Positions 21,901 through 30,180 of a stretch of DNA of 64,000 nt are shown in pieces. This DNA comes from Lampris incognitus (taxonomy: Eukaryota > Chordata > Actinopteri > Lampriformes > Lampridae): NCBI RefSeq assembly GCF_029633865.1, contig NC_079221.1, forward strand, positions 5,052,594 to 5,116,593. The letters are read 5' to 3'. The number at the start of each line of letters is the position of its first letter. Position 1 is the stretch's first letter. The notes below the pieces were generated by a model that worked only from the letters and a program-made list of their open reading frames with translations, did no database searches and had not been told where the DNA came from. Both the position numbers and the translations under genes were made by a program.

Positions 21901-24900
21901 AAAGGCAATCTATTGTAAATAATCTATGTACTAATCTAAATAAATCATTTCTTCGTGATAAAATGGGTTTCTATGAAATCTTGGGTCTAGCGTACTCTTC
22001 TGGAGATTTTTCTTTTGAAATATTTCGAGCACGACAAATCAGATACTTTGTGCAGTCTTTGTTGTTATTCTCGGAGATAAAGGAGCTTTACCAGAACCTT
22101 CTATCGGTGTATTAAGTTATATTCATTCCAAACTAAGGTATCTATTCTTAAAGGTTGTGCAATTTAGCGCCTAGTATAGAGGAGAGTGTGCGGGACAATG
22201 TCACTTGTTTGTCCATGGCCTTTTTGAGCATGCTCCTTGTTTCTTAGAAATGCAGTTGAACAATTACAATGGTGAAGTGGCATTCAGCTGCAGGTGCATT
22301 ACTTCCAGTTGGATATTAGCTGATGTCTGAAAGGAGGGAATTAGCGGTGTGTTGTATTAGCCTTTTGTAGTGCATTTTGCTCAGGCCCTCTTCATTTCCC
22401 GGTTTTCAATGCCGAGCGGCAAGGGTCTCCGCACAGAACTAATGCCCATCACACATGTAAATGGTGTGAAAGGGCTGCTCAGCAAAGTGTTCTCATGTCA
22501 ATCCTCGTGGAAATGGATACAATGCAAACATTACAGCTGAACCAACCACACGTTCTGCCGAGGAAAAAGTCCAAGGGGCTAGGGCCCCTTTGTCTCGGCC
22601 GCTCTTTGAAAAACACGGGGGCAAATTCATTTGATTGAGTTCGCCCGGCGGGATTAGAGGAGAAACTTCTATTATGGACGCCCGAGGTTTGTTAAGTTGA
22701 GATCAATTCATTAGATTTTATTGCCTTAGTGAGAAGCAGAATTGCGTTATTGTGGCAACTTCATCACATATTCATGGTTCAACAGAAGTAGTAAACGTAT
22801 TGAATTAAGTGCTCTTTCAGTGGGGAAGGGAGCGGGGGGGGCCGTGGTGTCTGCTCAGCTGACAGTTTTAATTGCCTAATGGTTTGCTTTTCTCGGGCAC
22901 AAAAAATGTATTCTTCCGCTGTAATTTCTTGTGATCTCTTTTAATCGTGGCTGCAGCCTTTCCCAGTTTCAGAACTGAAGAACTTTTTATAACGCACCTT
23001 TATTTTATAGATGACCATAAAAGCAAGGTTATGTCAAAAGTTAAGTAGAAAAAAAAATAGAAAAGTAGAACAAGAAATCAGCTGGGCTGATCAAAAGAGA
23101 GATCACTGTGGGTAAATCCTGGTACTGATAGCGGAATAAAGCGGAGTATACAATGACAAACGACTGAATTTTTACTTTGGAGTCTCTATGCTGCAATCAT
23201 AATCTAGCCAGTGAGACAATTTTATAACCGAGTAATGACTCTCTGAGTCCATTTGCTTGTTTGATGGTGTTTATGTGATGGGCAATATTTCACTGCCGTC
23301 AACCAGGGAGATTGTTTTAAGATGTTTATGAATGTTTCCATGCTGAATTTATGTTTCACTCTCCAGCCCGACAATGTCGAAGGGAAGATCAGGGAAATCA
23401 TTCCTGCTGGTTTCAGTTGCAACACTGATGACTTCATCTCATTGTTGGAGAAGGAGGCCAACTTCAAGCCCTTTGGCACCTTGCTTCACACTTACGAAGT
23501 CCACAACGAGGAAGCAGGAGAACTCACATATCAGATTTACAAGGTAGGTACATTGCCCGTCACAGGTGATACTCCTGTACTCCCTTCAGTTTATTAAAGG
23601 TACGCTACTTAAGTGTATGTTTCGTTACTCACTTGACTTGTGTTCCACACAGTATATAAGTTATCGTGAACAATGGTAGGGCCGACACGAAGAGGAACCT
23701 AACCCTATGCATGTTTGTGGAATATTCTGTCTAAGGTTGACATGACCTGCCCGGGATTCCCAGAGTACCATGAACGCCTGCAGACCTTCCTCATGTGGTT
23801 CATCGAGACGGCCAGTTTCATCGACGCAGACGATGATCGCTGGGACTTCTTTCTTGTGTGAGTGCCCTCCTTAAACAACGGCACTGCCCCTACCACCCCC
23901 CTCCCAGAAACGCACCCCCAACGTCTGTTATTGAAAAACAGAGCCCCCCTTTGAGCCGCTTGTGACCAATTAGCCGACCGGTTTGATTATATTTCCCCAT
24001 AGAAGAATTGTTGATCTGGCAAGAGTTTCTTTTGTACCCAGAGCCCTTTTCATTTTTTTCAGGGCCAAGAGCTGAATTGAATACTGTTGTCTTTTGAGAC
24101 ACTGAACAATATCTAAACAGTAAAAAGAGCCTCTGCCAGTGTTTTCTTTACCCTGGCTCCTATTAATACTGACAATGGGCAAATGGACTGAAGTGATTTT
24201 GAGGAGTTCAATCCCTCCTCCAACCCCTTCTCGTCCTCTAAGTTGCAGTACTCCAATTAAGTGCATAATGTATTCAGGTTGTAGCAGGTGTACCAATCGG
24301 GCCTGGCTGCTCCAGTATGCAAGCATTGGGGAAAAGGGGGGTGCGTGCGAATGGAGGGGATAAAATGGACGCTGCATAGGAGTGTGCCTGTAATTGACCT
24401 GCTTGCCTTTGTGTTTTATCTGCAGATTTGAGAAGTACAATAAAGACGGGGAGACTCTCTACGCAACTGTTGGCTACATGACAGTTTATAATTACTATGT
24501 GTACCCAGACAAAACCCGACCACGTGTAAGGTAATTGCTAGGGTAGCACGTGCCTTCTCATTCTTTTGTGTAATAAAAAAAAAGGGAAATTATACATTTC
24601 TTTCTCCCTCTTCGGGGAAAAAAAGGCCAAATTACTGGATTATATAGCCAACTATTCAACCCCATTTTGTTTCATTATGAAGCCAAAGTGCTTCATATCT
24701 AAAAACGACTTTACATGTTAGCATTTTGTTGTGCATGTAGATGGACGTTATAATAACCCACTGCTACATTTGCCCCTTTCAGTTTAAGGATGGCTCGCAC
24801 ATAGAGTCGTCACACATAATCCTGACCAGTTTGTAGTGAGAGAGAGGGGGAGAGCGAGAGAGAGAGGGAGAAGGGGGGGACACATTTTTAAACAAACCTG

Positions 24901-27900
24901 TTTCACATTAGTCCCCACATATGTGGTATAACATGTATGTCCTCTCTCTAACAAGCCAAATGCTGATCCTGCCACCGTTCCAAGGAGAGGGTCATGGTGC
25001 CCAGCTGCTGGAGGCTGTGCACAGATTCTATTGCACACTGCCCAAAGTACAAGACATTACAGGTGAGTGTGCTGGGATTGTGTTTTTACATGATGTTCAG
25101 GAGACCGCGTTGGGAGACACTGTTCTTCTTAGTTCTTATGGTTTTCACCAGTGACTTTGTAAATAAATTCCACATAGGATCTAGTAATTACAATGTAATG
25201 CTGTAGAATAATTGTACAAAGGACAAAGGAAGTTTATATTTATATGCCAAGATTTTCTTTTCAGAATGGGCTGAATAGAAATGTCTGCTTTGCACTGGAA
25301 CTGGGGCTGAATGATAAAGAGGTGTCCCGGTTTTCCCTTTCATAAATGAAGCCTTCCCGAGAATTGATTTCGGTTAGAATTAGCCCATTGAATAGGAGAG
25401 AGGTCCTGCCAGGGCAGGTCGTGTGGCCTCGATTAATATTTCCTCACTGTTGCTTGGTGCTGAATATTTGAATAAGGGAGGATTGGAAATGTGTAAATTT
25501 CTACCTTTTGTAGCAGAGATCCAGAAGTCCCCCAATTCTCTTCAGCAGACCCCCAACACATGCATACAAGCACACACACAAAAGGTCAATTGCACTACAG
25601 TGTTGAAAACAAACTATGCTGTGAGGCACGCCATAGCTTTTGTGGGTTTTGCGAAAGGTCTATTATAGCTTATTTGAAAACTACAAACGGCTCAAAACAA
25701 GTTTACCTCTATTGTTAGGCGGTTGTAGTTATAATGTGTTGTGATGTTTGTTTCCAGCCGAAGACCCCTCTGAGAACTATGTGAAGCTCAGAGACTATGT
25801 CCTGGTCAAGCTCTGCCAGGGCCTGCCCTCCTTCTCTCCAGACAAGCTGCACCTCGGTTTCTCCAGCGACATGATCAGAGAGGCTCAGGACAAGCTCAAA
25901 ATCAACAAGGTACTCTACATCATGTCAAGAATAGAAACTCAGAAAAATTATAACATTTATAGCCACAATGAAATCCTTGCATTATCTGAAAACATACATA
26001 CAACATACCTGTTGTGACATACCTGTTGTACATACATGCTTGCCTCCAATGTCCTGTTTTTGTTCCATTTATTTCTTCTGAGGTTTGTGTGTGTGTCTGT
26101 CTGTCTGTCAGCAAGTGCTAGAAGCTGCTGTGTACCGGAATCAAATTCCTCTTGTGCATAGGTCCACTTGGCCAATAAAGCTAATTCGGATAAGTCGCAA
26201 AAATCAAATATAGTTTGACAGCCAGAGGAGGGAAATATACGTAAACATCTGCCCTTTTACAGCATTTCAGTAAATGCAAAGCAGCGACGATGACGCATGC
26301 ACATCGATCAACTTTGAACGTGAACACCGCTGGGTGCCTATCACATCACTTAGTCTACAGTTGTAAAAATTGTTTAAAAAAAAATATTTGGAAGTGCTGC
26401 ATTTTTTTTTGTGAAGTTCAACTGAAATATAAGGCGTCCGGGTGGCGTAGCGGTCTATTCCGTTGCCTACCAACACGGGGCTCGCCGGTTCGAATCCCCG
26501 TGTTACCTCCGGCTTGGTCGGGCGTCCTTACAGACACAACTGGCCGTGTCTGCGGGTGGGAAGCCGGATGTGGGTATGTGTCCTGGTCGCTACACTAGCG
26601 CCTCCTCTGGTCGGTTCGGGCGCCTGTTCGGGGGGAAGGGGGAACTGGGGGGAATAGTTGTGATCCTCCCACGTGCTACATCCCTCTGGTGAAACTCCTC
26701 GATGTCAGGTGAAAAGAAGTGGCTGGTGACTCCACATGTATCAGAGGAGGCATGTGGTAGTCTGCAGCCCTCCCTGGAGCCGCAGACGGGGTGGAACAGA
26801 GACCGGGACCGCTCGGGAGAGTGGGGTAATTGGCCAAGTATAAAACGGCTGAAATGTAAAACATCCAATAAAGGAACAAAACAAAAGCTAAGTCTAGAGG
26901 CCTTGTAGTGTATGGAGGACCTCACACCAGAAGACTTGATGCACTTTCCAGCTGGTCGGTGTACAGCGCATCTTGATGGACACGTTAGGATCTGCTTCAT
27001 AACTGATGCAACAGCGGCTAAGAATTCAGACCCACGTTGACCCTTCGCTTTCTCAGCGGACTGGTGCAGTCAGGGGTTTCCCATAATCTTTCTGCTTTCC
27101 AAAACCATCCCCTAGACCACAACTGACATGTATCATTTCCGTTCTTCCCAGTGTTTTCTTTTGACGCAACTCCTGCTCAGTTATAACGGGAGGATTTTTC
27201 CTGCTTTTTCTTCTTCTTCTTCGTGATCTCATCCCTGCTGAGATTAATCAGCTCCTCTTTGTGTTCTTCAAGCATCAAGACGTGCTATTAGATTATAGAT
27301 TCTATACCAGGCTAGATAACCGGATTTTAAATTGGAAGAATCGAATGTCAGACATTTGTTACCATGTTAAGTCATTTTAGCCCCATTTCACTAAAAACAC
27401 ATACATATTTTTAAAAATCCGCACATAGTTCTTCCCTACCAACCCTAGTCCCAGTTATAACACTGGTTCTCTTTGTGCCTTTGCCATGTAGCTGATTATC
27501 ACAGTCTGACCCCTTTTTGTAAATTGACCAAATGGTTACGTCTCATGACACGCCTCTAGGCTTTGTCCGGGACCAGACCCCCTGTCGGCAGCGTGTCTGC
27601 GGGCCCTGAGTATTTCTTTTCCAACCATTGTGCTGAGATGTAGTTTAGATCCCATTTGAGGCAAACTATGTGGACTTAAAAAAAAAAAAAGAAAGCGAGG
27701 GAGCGAGTGAACGGGGGGGAGGGACAAAAAACTCAAATAATTGGCTTATTTTCTTTCCCTACAGAAACATGCAAGGCGAGTGTACGAGATCCTGCGCCTG
27801 AGAGCGACAGACATGAGTGATGAAGTAAAAGCAAGAGATTACCGTCTGGAGGTTAAAAGAAGGCTATTTGGACCGTACAAGGTTACTGCATTATAATAAC

Positions 27901-29585
27901 AGCATTGAAGTAGCATGCATTGTTTATCACCGTGCAGTGGGAGAATAAGTGCGTGCAGCAGCAAACTCATTTTAATTGATTTCTGTTCATGCTCGATATT
28001 CGCAAACGCGGATTAATTACCAAAACACGTTGCCGTTGCCACCCAGCGAAAAGCCAGATTTCAGTGTTCCACCATTTGTAAACATGGCATTACTGCTGTT
28101 AGTTGCAGAAGGAATAATGGTGTGGCATACACTTTATCTGCTTAAGGCTGCGTATTGTCACTGTTTATTATGTTACCTGTCAGTACTTGGAGAAAAATTG
28201 ATCTTCACTCCTGCTAAAATTGGTAGGGTACCAGTGGCTCATTGTTACAGCTACAATAGAGCGCACTCGGCCCCCGTGGTTCTGCTATTGTGGCACCATT
28301 TTCTATTCAAGCAAGCGCAGTTAGTTAGGATTTACATTTCTTTGAATGAAATCTTTTTTTTATGTAAGTATGCTTCAAGCAGACAGTCCTAAAAAGCTGC
28401 TGCATTTTAGAGTTTCACGTCTTTACTTTTTCTGTGCTTTTTCAGACTAACTCAGGCGAGCGGTGGAATTCTTCCAAACCGTTTTTTTTTTCCCCGTTCA
28501 GAATTGGGGATTTTGTATTTAACTGCAGAATCTGAGGGAGGCAGAGACATCTGCTGAAACTGAATCACAAATTCCACGGCGGATAGACTTCCTCATACCC
28601 ATATAACACTCCCTACAACCTGTTTTGCCCCTTACATTTTGTGTTTGAGCAGCTCGCTGTAACTCTGCATACCAACCATTAGAGGATTTGCTGTCAGCGG
28701 TGTAACCGCACGTCCTGAAAAGGCGAGTTTTTGACGGCAGTGAGGGAGTGGAATGGGGTGGGGGGTATAGACCTATGTGGTGAGAAGGGAAGTAACCTAG
28801 GAATTCCTTGGGAGAGTGGCGAGGAGAGATCTGGTGGCCAGATGCCTGTTCTCCTTTTTTCTCCTTTCCTGAGGAGATTTGGTTTATAGTTATTTGAATG
28901 GCAGAGGCCTCTGCCGTACATGTGAAGGGATCATATGTTTCTTCCCAACCTTGGGTTAGGTTATTTTTCTCTCTATTCCCCCAGTGACCAAATGTACATG
29001 TGTGAGTCAGTATCAGCCAGTTTTGCATGAAGCATTTTCCACTAGAGTCCAAATACTTGAATGTGCAACTTTGGTCCGTGGCCAGTATCTTTCAGCACCC
29101 CTGTAGATCCGGCTGCAGAGTAATTTTGTCCTGCCAGAATATTCTGTCGTTGCCCCTCTCTACCATCTGAGTTGGATGTGAAAACATCCTACAGGTCGGT
29201 TGAAAGAGAAGCCATTTGTAGCCGGGAACGTTTATAATCACATTTCCAATTAAATTCGAGTCTTGGATTCAAGAAGTTCTTGTAAAACCACATTCATAAT
29301 CCCCCACTACCGCCACTACCGAACACTAGGCAGCTCATGTTTGTGTCTTTTAAAGAAACAGCCGAAGTATCGCCTTGACAATGTTGTGTGTATTTTGATG
29401 TGTCTGGTGTGCAGAAGAACCAGAGAGAGCTGACCAAGATGATGAAATGCCTGCGGCCAGAGGAGCTAGTGTCCCACATACACCAAATGAACCCTCAGAT
29501 ACAGCACGAGGAGCTGGAGAAGAGCTACCAAGTCATCCTCGGAGAATACAGAAGAATCATTGAAAGGCTTGCAGCGCAGGCCTGA
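3923..29585 (+). CDS. hat1: Histone acetyltransferase 1 (11 coding exons)
   Basis: HAT1 is the type B acetyltransferase that, with the RBBP7/RBBP4 chaperone, acetylates newly made histone H4 at Lys5 and Lys12 before chromatin assembly. Joined coding exons: 3923-3929, 5102-5167, 5299-5374, 13929-14049, 23367-23543, 23736-23857, 24426-24530, 24956-25062, 25758-25909, 27765-27881, 29415-29585. They total 1221 nt (406 codons plus stop), with all phases matching across GT-AG junctions. Landmarks include the N-terminal RFPEDLEDD, the HERLQTFLMWFIETASFID core, the acetyl-CoA loop QGEGHG (about residues 234-239) and the acidic TAEDPSENY segment (about 260-268) holding the expected catalytic Glu/Asp. 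Human HAT1 has 419 residues; the difference lies mainly in a shorter N terminus (MAGTMEKKLAEYK). The reading frame is intact. Confidence 0.97.
4657..4864. mobile_element. Palindromic hAT MITE in hat1 intron 1
   Basis: This 208-bp near-palindrome starts CAGGGGTGGGCAGCCTTATC and ends as its inverse (GATAAGATTGCCCACACCTG). The octamers GTTTAGAG (4649-4656) and GTTTAGGT (4865-4872) form an imperfect 8-bp target duplication. The long inverted arms include CCTTCACCCCACAC and its complement. The size and termini fit a non-autonomous hAT element. Confidence 0.85.
5102..5167 (+). CDS. hat1: hat1 coding exon 2
   Basis: The acceptor is TCCCCACAG and the donor is GTACTG. It encodes TMEKKLAEYKCDTNEAVCLKL, matching the HAT1 N terminus (human KKLAEYKCNTNTA). 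Start phase 1, end phase 1. An in-frame ATG (MEKKL) offers an alternative internal start. Confidence 0.95.
5299..5374 (+). CDS. hat1: hat1 coding exon 3
   Basis: The acceptor is TTTCAG and the donor is GTAAGT at 5375. It encodes the conserved RFPEDLEDDGTTFHPEYSHQ segment and ends in the middle of a Glu/Asp codon (phase 2), completed by exon 4. Confidence 0.95.
5375..6845. other. hat1 intron 3, 5' part; no gene
   Basis: Intronic DNA of about 1.5 kb, moderately AT-rich, with no recognised exon. Intron 3 runs to 13928 and contains the mobile elements listed separately. Confidence 0.6.
7070..7343 (+). mobile_element. tRNA-derived SINE (AFC-like), copy A, short
   Basis: It contains the B-box GGTTCGAATC, the CTCCGGCTTGGTCAGGCG core, GCGCCTCCTCTGGTCGG and the tail AATTGGGGGAGAAAAAGGG, with an internal deletion. 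It is flanked by a perfect 10-bp duplication AAATGCATAT (7060-7069 and 7344-7353). Removing it rejoins the Tc1 transposase remnant. Confidence 0.88.
7806..8199. mobile_element. TTAA-flanked MITE (piggyBac-type?)
   Basis: The ends read AGGTCCCATGAAATG and, inverted, AGATCCCACGACATG. Each flank carries TTAA (7802-7805 and 8200-8203), the target of piggyBac and some Kolobok elements. It interrupts the Tc1 transposase fossil. There is no transposase inside, so the superfamily is inferred from the target site only. Confidence 0.65.
8456..9620. other. hat1 intron 3, no gene
   Basis: Intronic DNA with no recognised exon or classified repeat. Two T/A-rich runs and a short GTCAGTCAGTC stretch near 9075 are the only simple repeats noted. 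Confidence 0.5.
9621..12560 (-). pseudogene. Penelope-like retroelement (RT + GIY-YIG), defective
   Basis: Minus-strand translations give, in order, an N-terminal segment (DKWVKNLSNRQLTQAEKDIL, near 12350), reverse transcriptase blocks (PADKGRCTVVLNQTDYHEKV near 11570; SLYGLPKIQDVPLRPIV near 11350; YAMGSPVSPTAANLYMEEVD near 10780 in a shifted frame) and a C-terminal GIY-YIG endonuclease remnant (RHKQSNIVYAV and DLYTRETKQTLAKRMAQHRR near 10100). This domain order is that of Penelope-like elements. Frameshifts and stops break it, and a SINE sits inside the N-terminal part. The 3' end near 9640-9720 has the TTTCATCACTCATCTAAGTG motif shared with remnants at 19.2, 38.1 and 39.8 kb. Confidence 0.85.
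11836..12284 (+). mobile_element. AFC-like SINE, copy B, inside the Penelope element
   Basis: A full-length copy with head CCGGGTGGCG, core CTTGGTCGGGC, GGAAGTGGGTGTGTG, CTCCACGTGTATC and tail AATTGGGGAGAAGG. It is flanked by CAGCCCCCTTAG (11821-11832) and CAGCCCCTTAG (12285-12295), a target duplication of about 11 bp. The Penelope reading frame resumes on the other side (ILAKGL joined to NFAV). Confidence 0.88.
12561..12872. other. hat1 intron 3, no gene
   Basis: AT-rich intronic DNA. The part nearest 12561 may still belong to the Penelope 5' region; nothing else was recognised. Confidence 0.45.
12873..13248 (-). mobile_element. Solo LTR, probably Ty3/Gypsy-type
   Basis: Read on the minus strand, this 376-bp segment begins TGTAGCGACCGGGG and ends GGCTCGCCACA, i.e. 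TG..CA termini with short inverted ends. It contains a TATAAATAAA box, which could serve as both TATA and poly(A) signal, about two thirds of the way in, as expected for an LTR. No internal retroviral domain or second LTR is present. The flanks (ATAT and GTAT) match only imperfectly as a target duplication, so the boundaries rest on the termini. Confidence 0.6.
13249..13928. other. hat1 intron 3, 3' end; no gene
   Basis: Intronic sequence with a poly-C run at about 13503-13522. The last bases, CCTCCCCCAG, form the acceptor of exon 4. Confidence 0.55.
13929..14049 (+). CDS. hat1: hat1 coding exon 4
   Basis: The acceptor is CCCCCAG and the donor is GTATGA at 14050. The first base completes the split codon from exon 3. 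It encodes EVAFGYKGLQIQLYYTAGNL and continues to FDCVE, matching the HAT1 N-terminal domain. Confidence 0.96.
14050..15034. other. hat1 intron 4, 5' part; no gene
   Basis: Intronic DNA with no recognised exon. Intron 4 spans 14050-23366 and contains several mobile elements listed below. Confidence 0.5.
15035..15270 (+). mobile_element. tRNA-like head of a common teleost SINE/LINE
   Basis: GGGTGGCGCAGTGGTTGGCA (A-box-like), GGGTTCGAGCCCCGG (B box), then TGTGTGGAGTTTGCATGTTC and CCTCCGGGTGCTCCGGTTTC. This head is very common in fish genomes. Its matching tail appears only at 16720, after a reverse transcriptase fragment. An inverted copy of the same head lies at 47790-47975. Confidence 0.75.
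15271..16690 (+). pseudogene. Non-LTR retrotransposon RT fragment, broken
   Basis: The translation gives reverse transcriptase blocks in order: GISLLAVAGKVLAKVMLHRL, ESQCGFRRNRSTVDMVFTAQ, LSKAFDTVNRDILWNIL, then after a frame change the catalytic ELQYADDCTVVAHT (YADD box, near 15715), FKYLGSFLSDD, and a C-terminal RCLQCILRITWRDRVPHTEI plus HQLRWLGHVIRM. A C-terminal cysteine-rich motif may follow near 16580-16640. At least one frameshift near 15560-15590 and a missing N-terminal endonuclease make it defective. The clade (I/Nimb or RTE-like) is uncertain. Confidence 0.85.
16691..16815 (+). mobile_element. SINE/LINE 3' tail
   Basis: GCCTGTCCAGGGTGCCTCCC through GAGAGCAGGATAAGCGG and GATGGATGGATGG. 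It is the same tail as at 651-1165 and closes the composite element that begins at 15035. Confidence 0.8.
16816..19139. other. hat1 intron 4, middle; no gene
   Basis: About 2.3 kb of intronic DNA with no exon or classified element recognised. A poly-C run lies near 18500 and short A/T runs are scattered through it. Confidence 0.5.
19140..19300. mobile_element. Penelope-type terminal remnant (inverted)
   Basis: TCAGTTCATCTGGACACAGC at 19170 and its inverse GTGTCCAGATGAACTGATGC near 19265 flank GAAACGTTTCATCGCTC. These are the same end motifs as at the 3' end of the 9.6-12.5 kb Penelope element and at 39.8 and 50.8 kb. Confidence 0.55.
19961..20400 (+). mobile_element. AFC-like SINE, copy C
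   Basis: Full-length copy: TGGTCTATTCCGTTGCCTAC, a shortened B-box region, ACCTCCGGCTTGGTTGGGCG, CTCCTCTGGTCGG, CTCCACATGTATCGGAGGAG and an AGTTGGCTGGGTACAATTTG tail. It lies within the hAT element at 19419-21165. Confidence 0.88.
20405..20570 (+). repeat. Tandem 3'-half duplication of the SINE
   Basis: GTGGCTGGGGACTCCACATG through GGCCAGGTACAACTGGGGAG repeats the 3' third of copy C directly after its tail. The two 3' halves are not identical, so this could be an old tandem duplication or a second, 5'-truncated insertion. Confidence 0.8.
21174..21700. other. hat1 intron 4; no gene
   Basis: Unassigned intronic DNA. ORFs here have no recognisable domain. Confidence 0.45.
21900..23060. promoter_or_regulatory. 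Candidate conserved non-coding block in hat1 intron 4
   Basis: This stretch lacks repeats and has the texture of developmental enhancers: AT-rich, with homeodomain-like cores such as CATTAG, TTAATC and GAATTAAG, and near 22590-22830 a run including GAGATCAATTCATTAG and TCATCACATATTCATGG. hat1 introns lie within the presumed dlx1a/dlx2a regulatory territory. Conservation was not measured; the call is inference. Confidence 0.35.
23367..23543 (+). CDS. hat1: hat1 coding exon 5
   Basis: The acceptor is CTCTCCAG and the donor is GTAGGT. It encodes PDNVEGKIREIIPAGFS and FKPFGTLLHTYEV through LTYQIYK. 59 codons, phase 0 at both ends. It matches the HAT1 region upstream of the catalytic fold. Confidence 0.97.
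23736..23857 (+). CDS. hat1: hat1 coding exon 6
   Basis: The acceptor is TGTCTAAG, with a pyrimidine-poor tract, and the donor is GTGAGT at 23858. It encodes VDMTCPGFPEYHERLQTFLM and WFIETASFIDADDDRWDFFL, among the most conserved parts of HAT1. Ends in phase 2. Confidence 0.97.
23858..24425. other. hat1 intron 6; no gene
   Basis: Short intron with no mobile element. The unremarkable sequence includes a CTCCAATTAAGTGCATAATG motif near 24250 that could be regulatory, but nothing supports a specific call. Confidence 0.5.
24426..24530 (+). CDS. hat1: hat1 coding exon 7
   Basis: The acceptor is ATCTGCAG and the donor is GTAATT. It encodes FEKYNKDGETLYATVGYMTV and YNYYVYPDKTRPRV, the start of the GNAT acetyltransferase fold. 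Phase 2 at entry and exit. Confidence 0.97.
24531..24955. other. hat1 intron 7; no gene
   Basis: Short intron with a GA-rich run at about 24838-24880 and no recognised element. Confidence 0.55.
24956..25062 (+). CDS. hat1: hat1 coding exon 8
   Basis: The acceptor is CTAACAAG and the donor is GTGAGT. It encodes SQMLILPPFQGEGHGAQLLE followed by AVHRFYCTLPKVQDIT. QGEGHG is the acetyl-CoA pyrophosphate-binding loop (motif A, Q/RxxGxG/A). Confidence 0.97.
25063..25757. other. hat1 intron 8; possible conserved block
   Basis: No mobile element was recognised. The stretch 25260-25560 is unique, AT-rich and contains GAATTAGCCC and GATTAATATTTCC. It could be regulatory, but this is weak. Confidence 0.35.
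25758..25909 (+). CDS. hat1: hat1 coding exon 9
   Basis: The acceptor is TTTCCAG and the donor is GTACTC. It encodes AEDPSENYVKLRDYVLVKLC through QDKLKINK. The AED at its start aligns with the HAT1 catalytic acidic residues. Confidence 0.97.
25910..26432. other. hat1 intron 9, 5' part; no gene
   Basis: Unassigned intronic DNA with a short GT/CTGT microsatellite at about 26085-26110. Confidence 0.5.
26433..26845 (+). mobile_element. AFC-like SINE, copy D (well preserved)
   Basis: Head GGCGTCCGGGTGGCGTAGCG with A box TGGCGTAGCGG and B box GGTTCGAATCC, core CTCCGGCTTGGTCGGGCG, CACTAGCGCCTCCTCTGG, CTCCACATGTATCAGAGG and tail GGGTAATTGGCCAAGTATAAA. It is a good reference copy for the family in this window. 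A possible target duplication (GAAATATAA before, GAAATGTAA near 26860) is imperfect. Confidence 0.92.
26846..27764. other. hat1 intron 9, 3' part; no gene
   Basis: No exon recognised. The stretch 27100-27330 is unique, with AGATTAATCAGCTCC and TTAGATTATAGATTC cores that could be regulatory. The last bases, TTTCCCTACAG, form the exon 10 acceptor. Confidence 0.4.
27765..27881 (+). CDS. hat1: hat1 coding exon 10
   Basis: It encodes KHARRVYEILRLRATDMSDE and DYRLEVKRRLFGPYK, matching the HAT1 C-terminal helical region. The acceptor is strong. The donor AAG/GTTACT is unusually weak (T at +3), so exon inclusion may depend on enhancers. Confidence 0.95.
27882..29414. other. hat1 intron 10; no gene
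   Basis: No mobile element was recognised in 1.5 kb, in contrast to introns 3 and 4. The unique stretch 28430-29060 may hold regulatory sequence, but nothing specific can be named. Confidence 0.45.
29415..29585 (+). CDS. hat1: hat1 coding exon 11 (terminal)
   Basis: The acceptor is TGTGCAG. It encodes KNQRELTKMMKCLRPEELVS through YQVILGEYRRIIERLAAQA and ends at TGA 29583-29585. The C terminus matches human HAT1 (EDYRRVIERLAQE). Confidence 0.97.
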   Translation, partial: KNQRELTKMMKCLRPEELVSHIHQMNPQIQHEELEKSYQVILGEYRRIIERLAAQA

Positions 29586-30180
29586 TAGCAGGCTTGGAGA
29601 CACGACTTGCCCTGCCTGCTGGCCAGGAGTCCGCCTTCTAAGACCGGGGGCGGTCTGCCCCGTCTGTAAAAAGCCACAGACTTGGGTTTCCCACCAAACA
29701 GAAACTCTCTTGATGTGACTAATCACTTCTAACTGAGGAGTACTATGGATCCATATTAATTGAGTAGTAGGTTGTACCAGCACTAGCTTGGAGTGAGAAG
29801 CCTGTGTATAGCCCGACTCTGTGTTGTGTGTGAGATTGGCCAACACAGCTGTCCAGTCGAACCAGTGGTTGTCTACAGCTTCTTTATTTTGTTATCCCCC
29901 CTGTTATACAGTAGATGTACAGTAGAGGATGATCATGGCACAGCTGGCAGGGGAAGGCTCGCTTTTCATCCCATGTGTTTAATGAAACTGTGCGATTCAG
30001 CGATTTGTAATCATTCACAGGTGATACGAGCTCCGTCAGCCCTCTTAAGGAAATGCCTCCTCCTCTTAACAGACAAGGCCCGATTTGCTTTTCTCCGATA
30101 TCCTTTGTCATAACTTTTTCTGGAAGAAATGTTGGTTTTGAGGCACTTCATATTGAAATAAAAAATGGTTTTGTATATTG
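29586..30180 (+). other. hat1: hat1 3' UTR with poly(A) signal
   Basis: AATAAA at 30157-30162 lies 570 bases past the stop, followed by a T-rich stretch (GGTTTTGTATATTG). It is the most plausible poly(A) site. The exact end is not determinable. Confidence 0.6.

Noticed and set aside
26433-26520. tRNA gene at the SINE heads (all copies)
   Set aside because: The heads are multi-copy, followed by a constant non-tRNA body, and lack a tRNA 3' end; they are SINE promoters.
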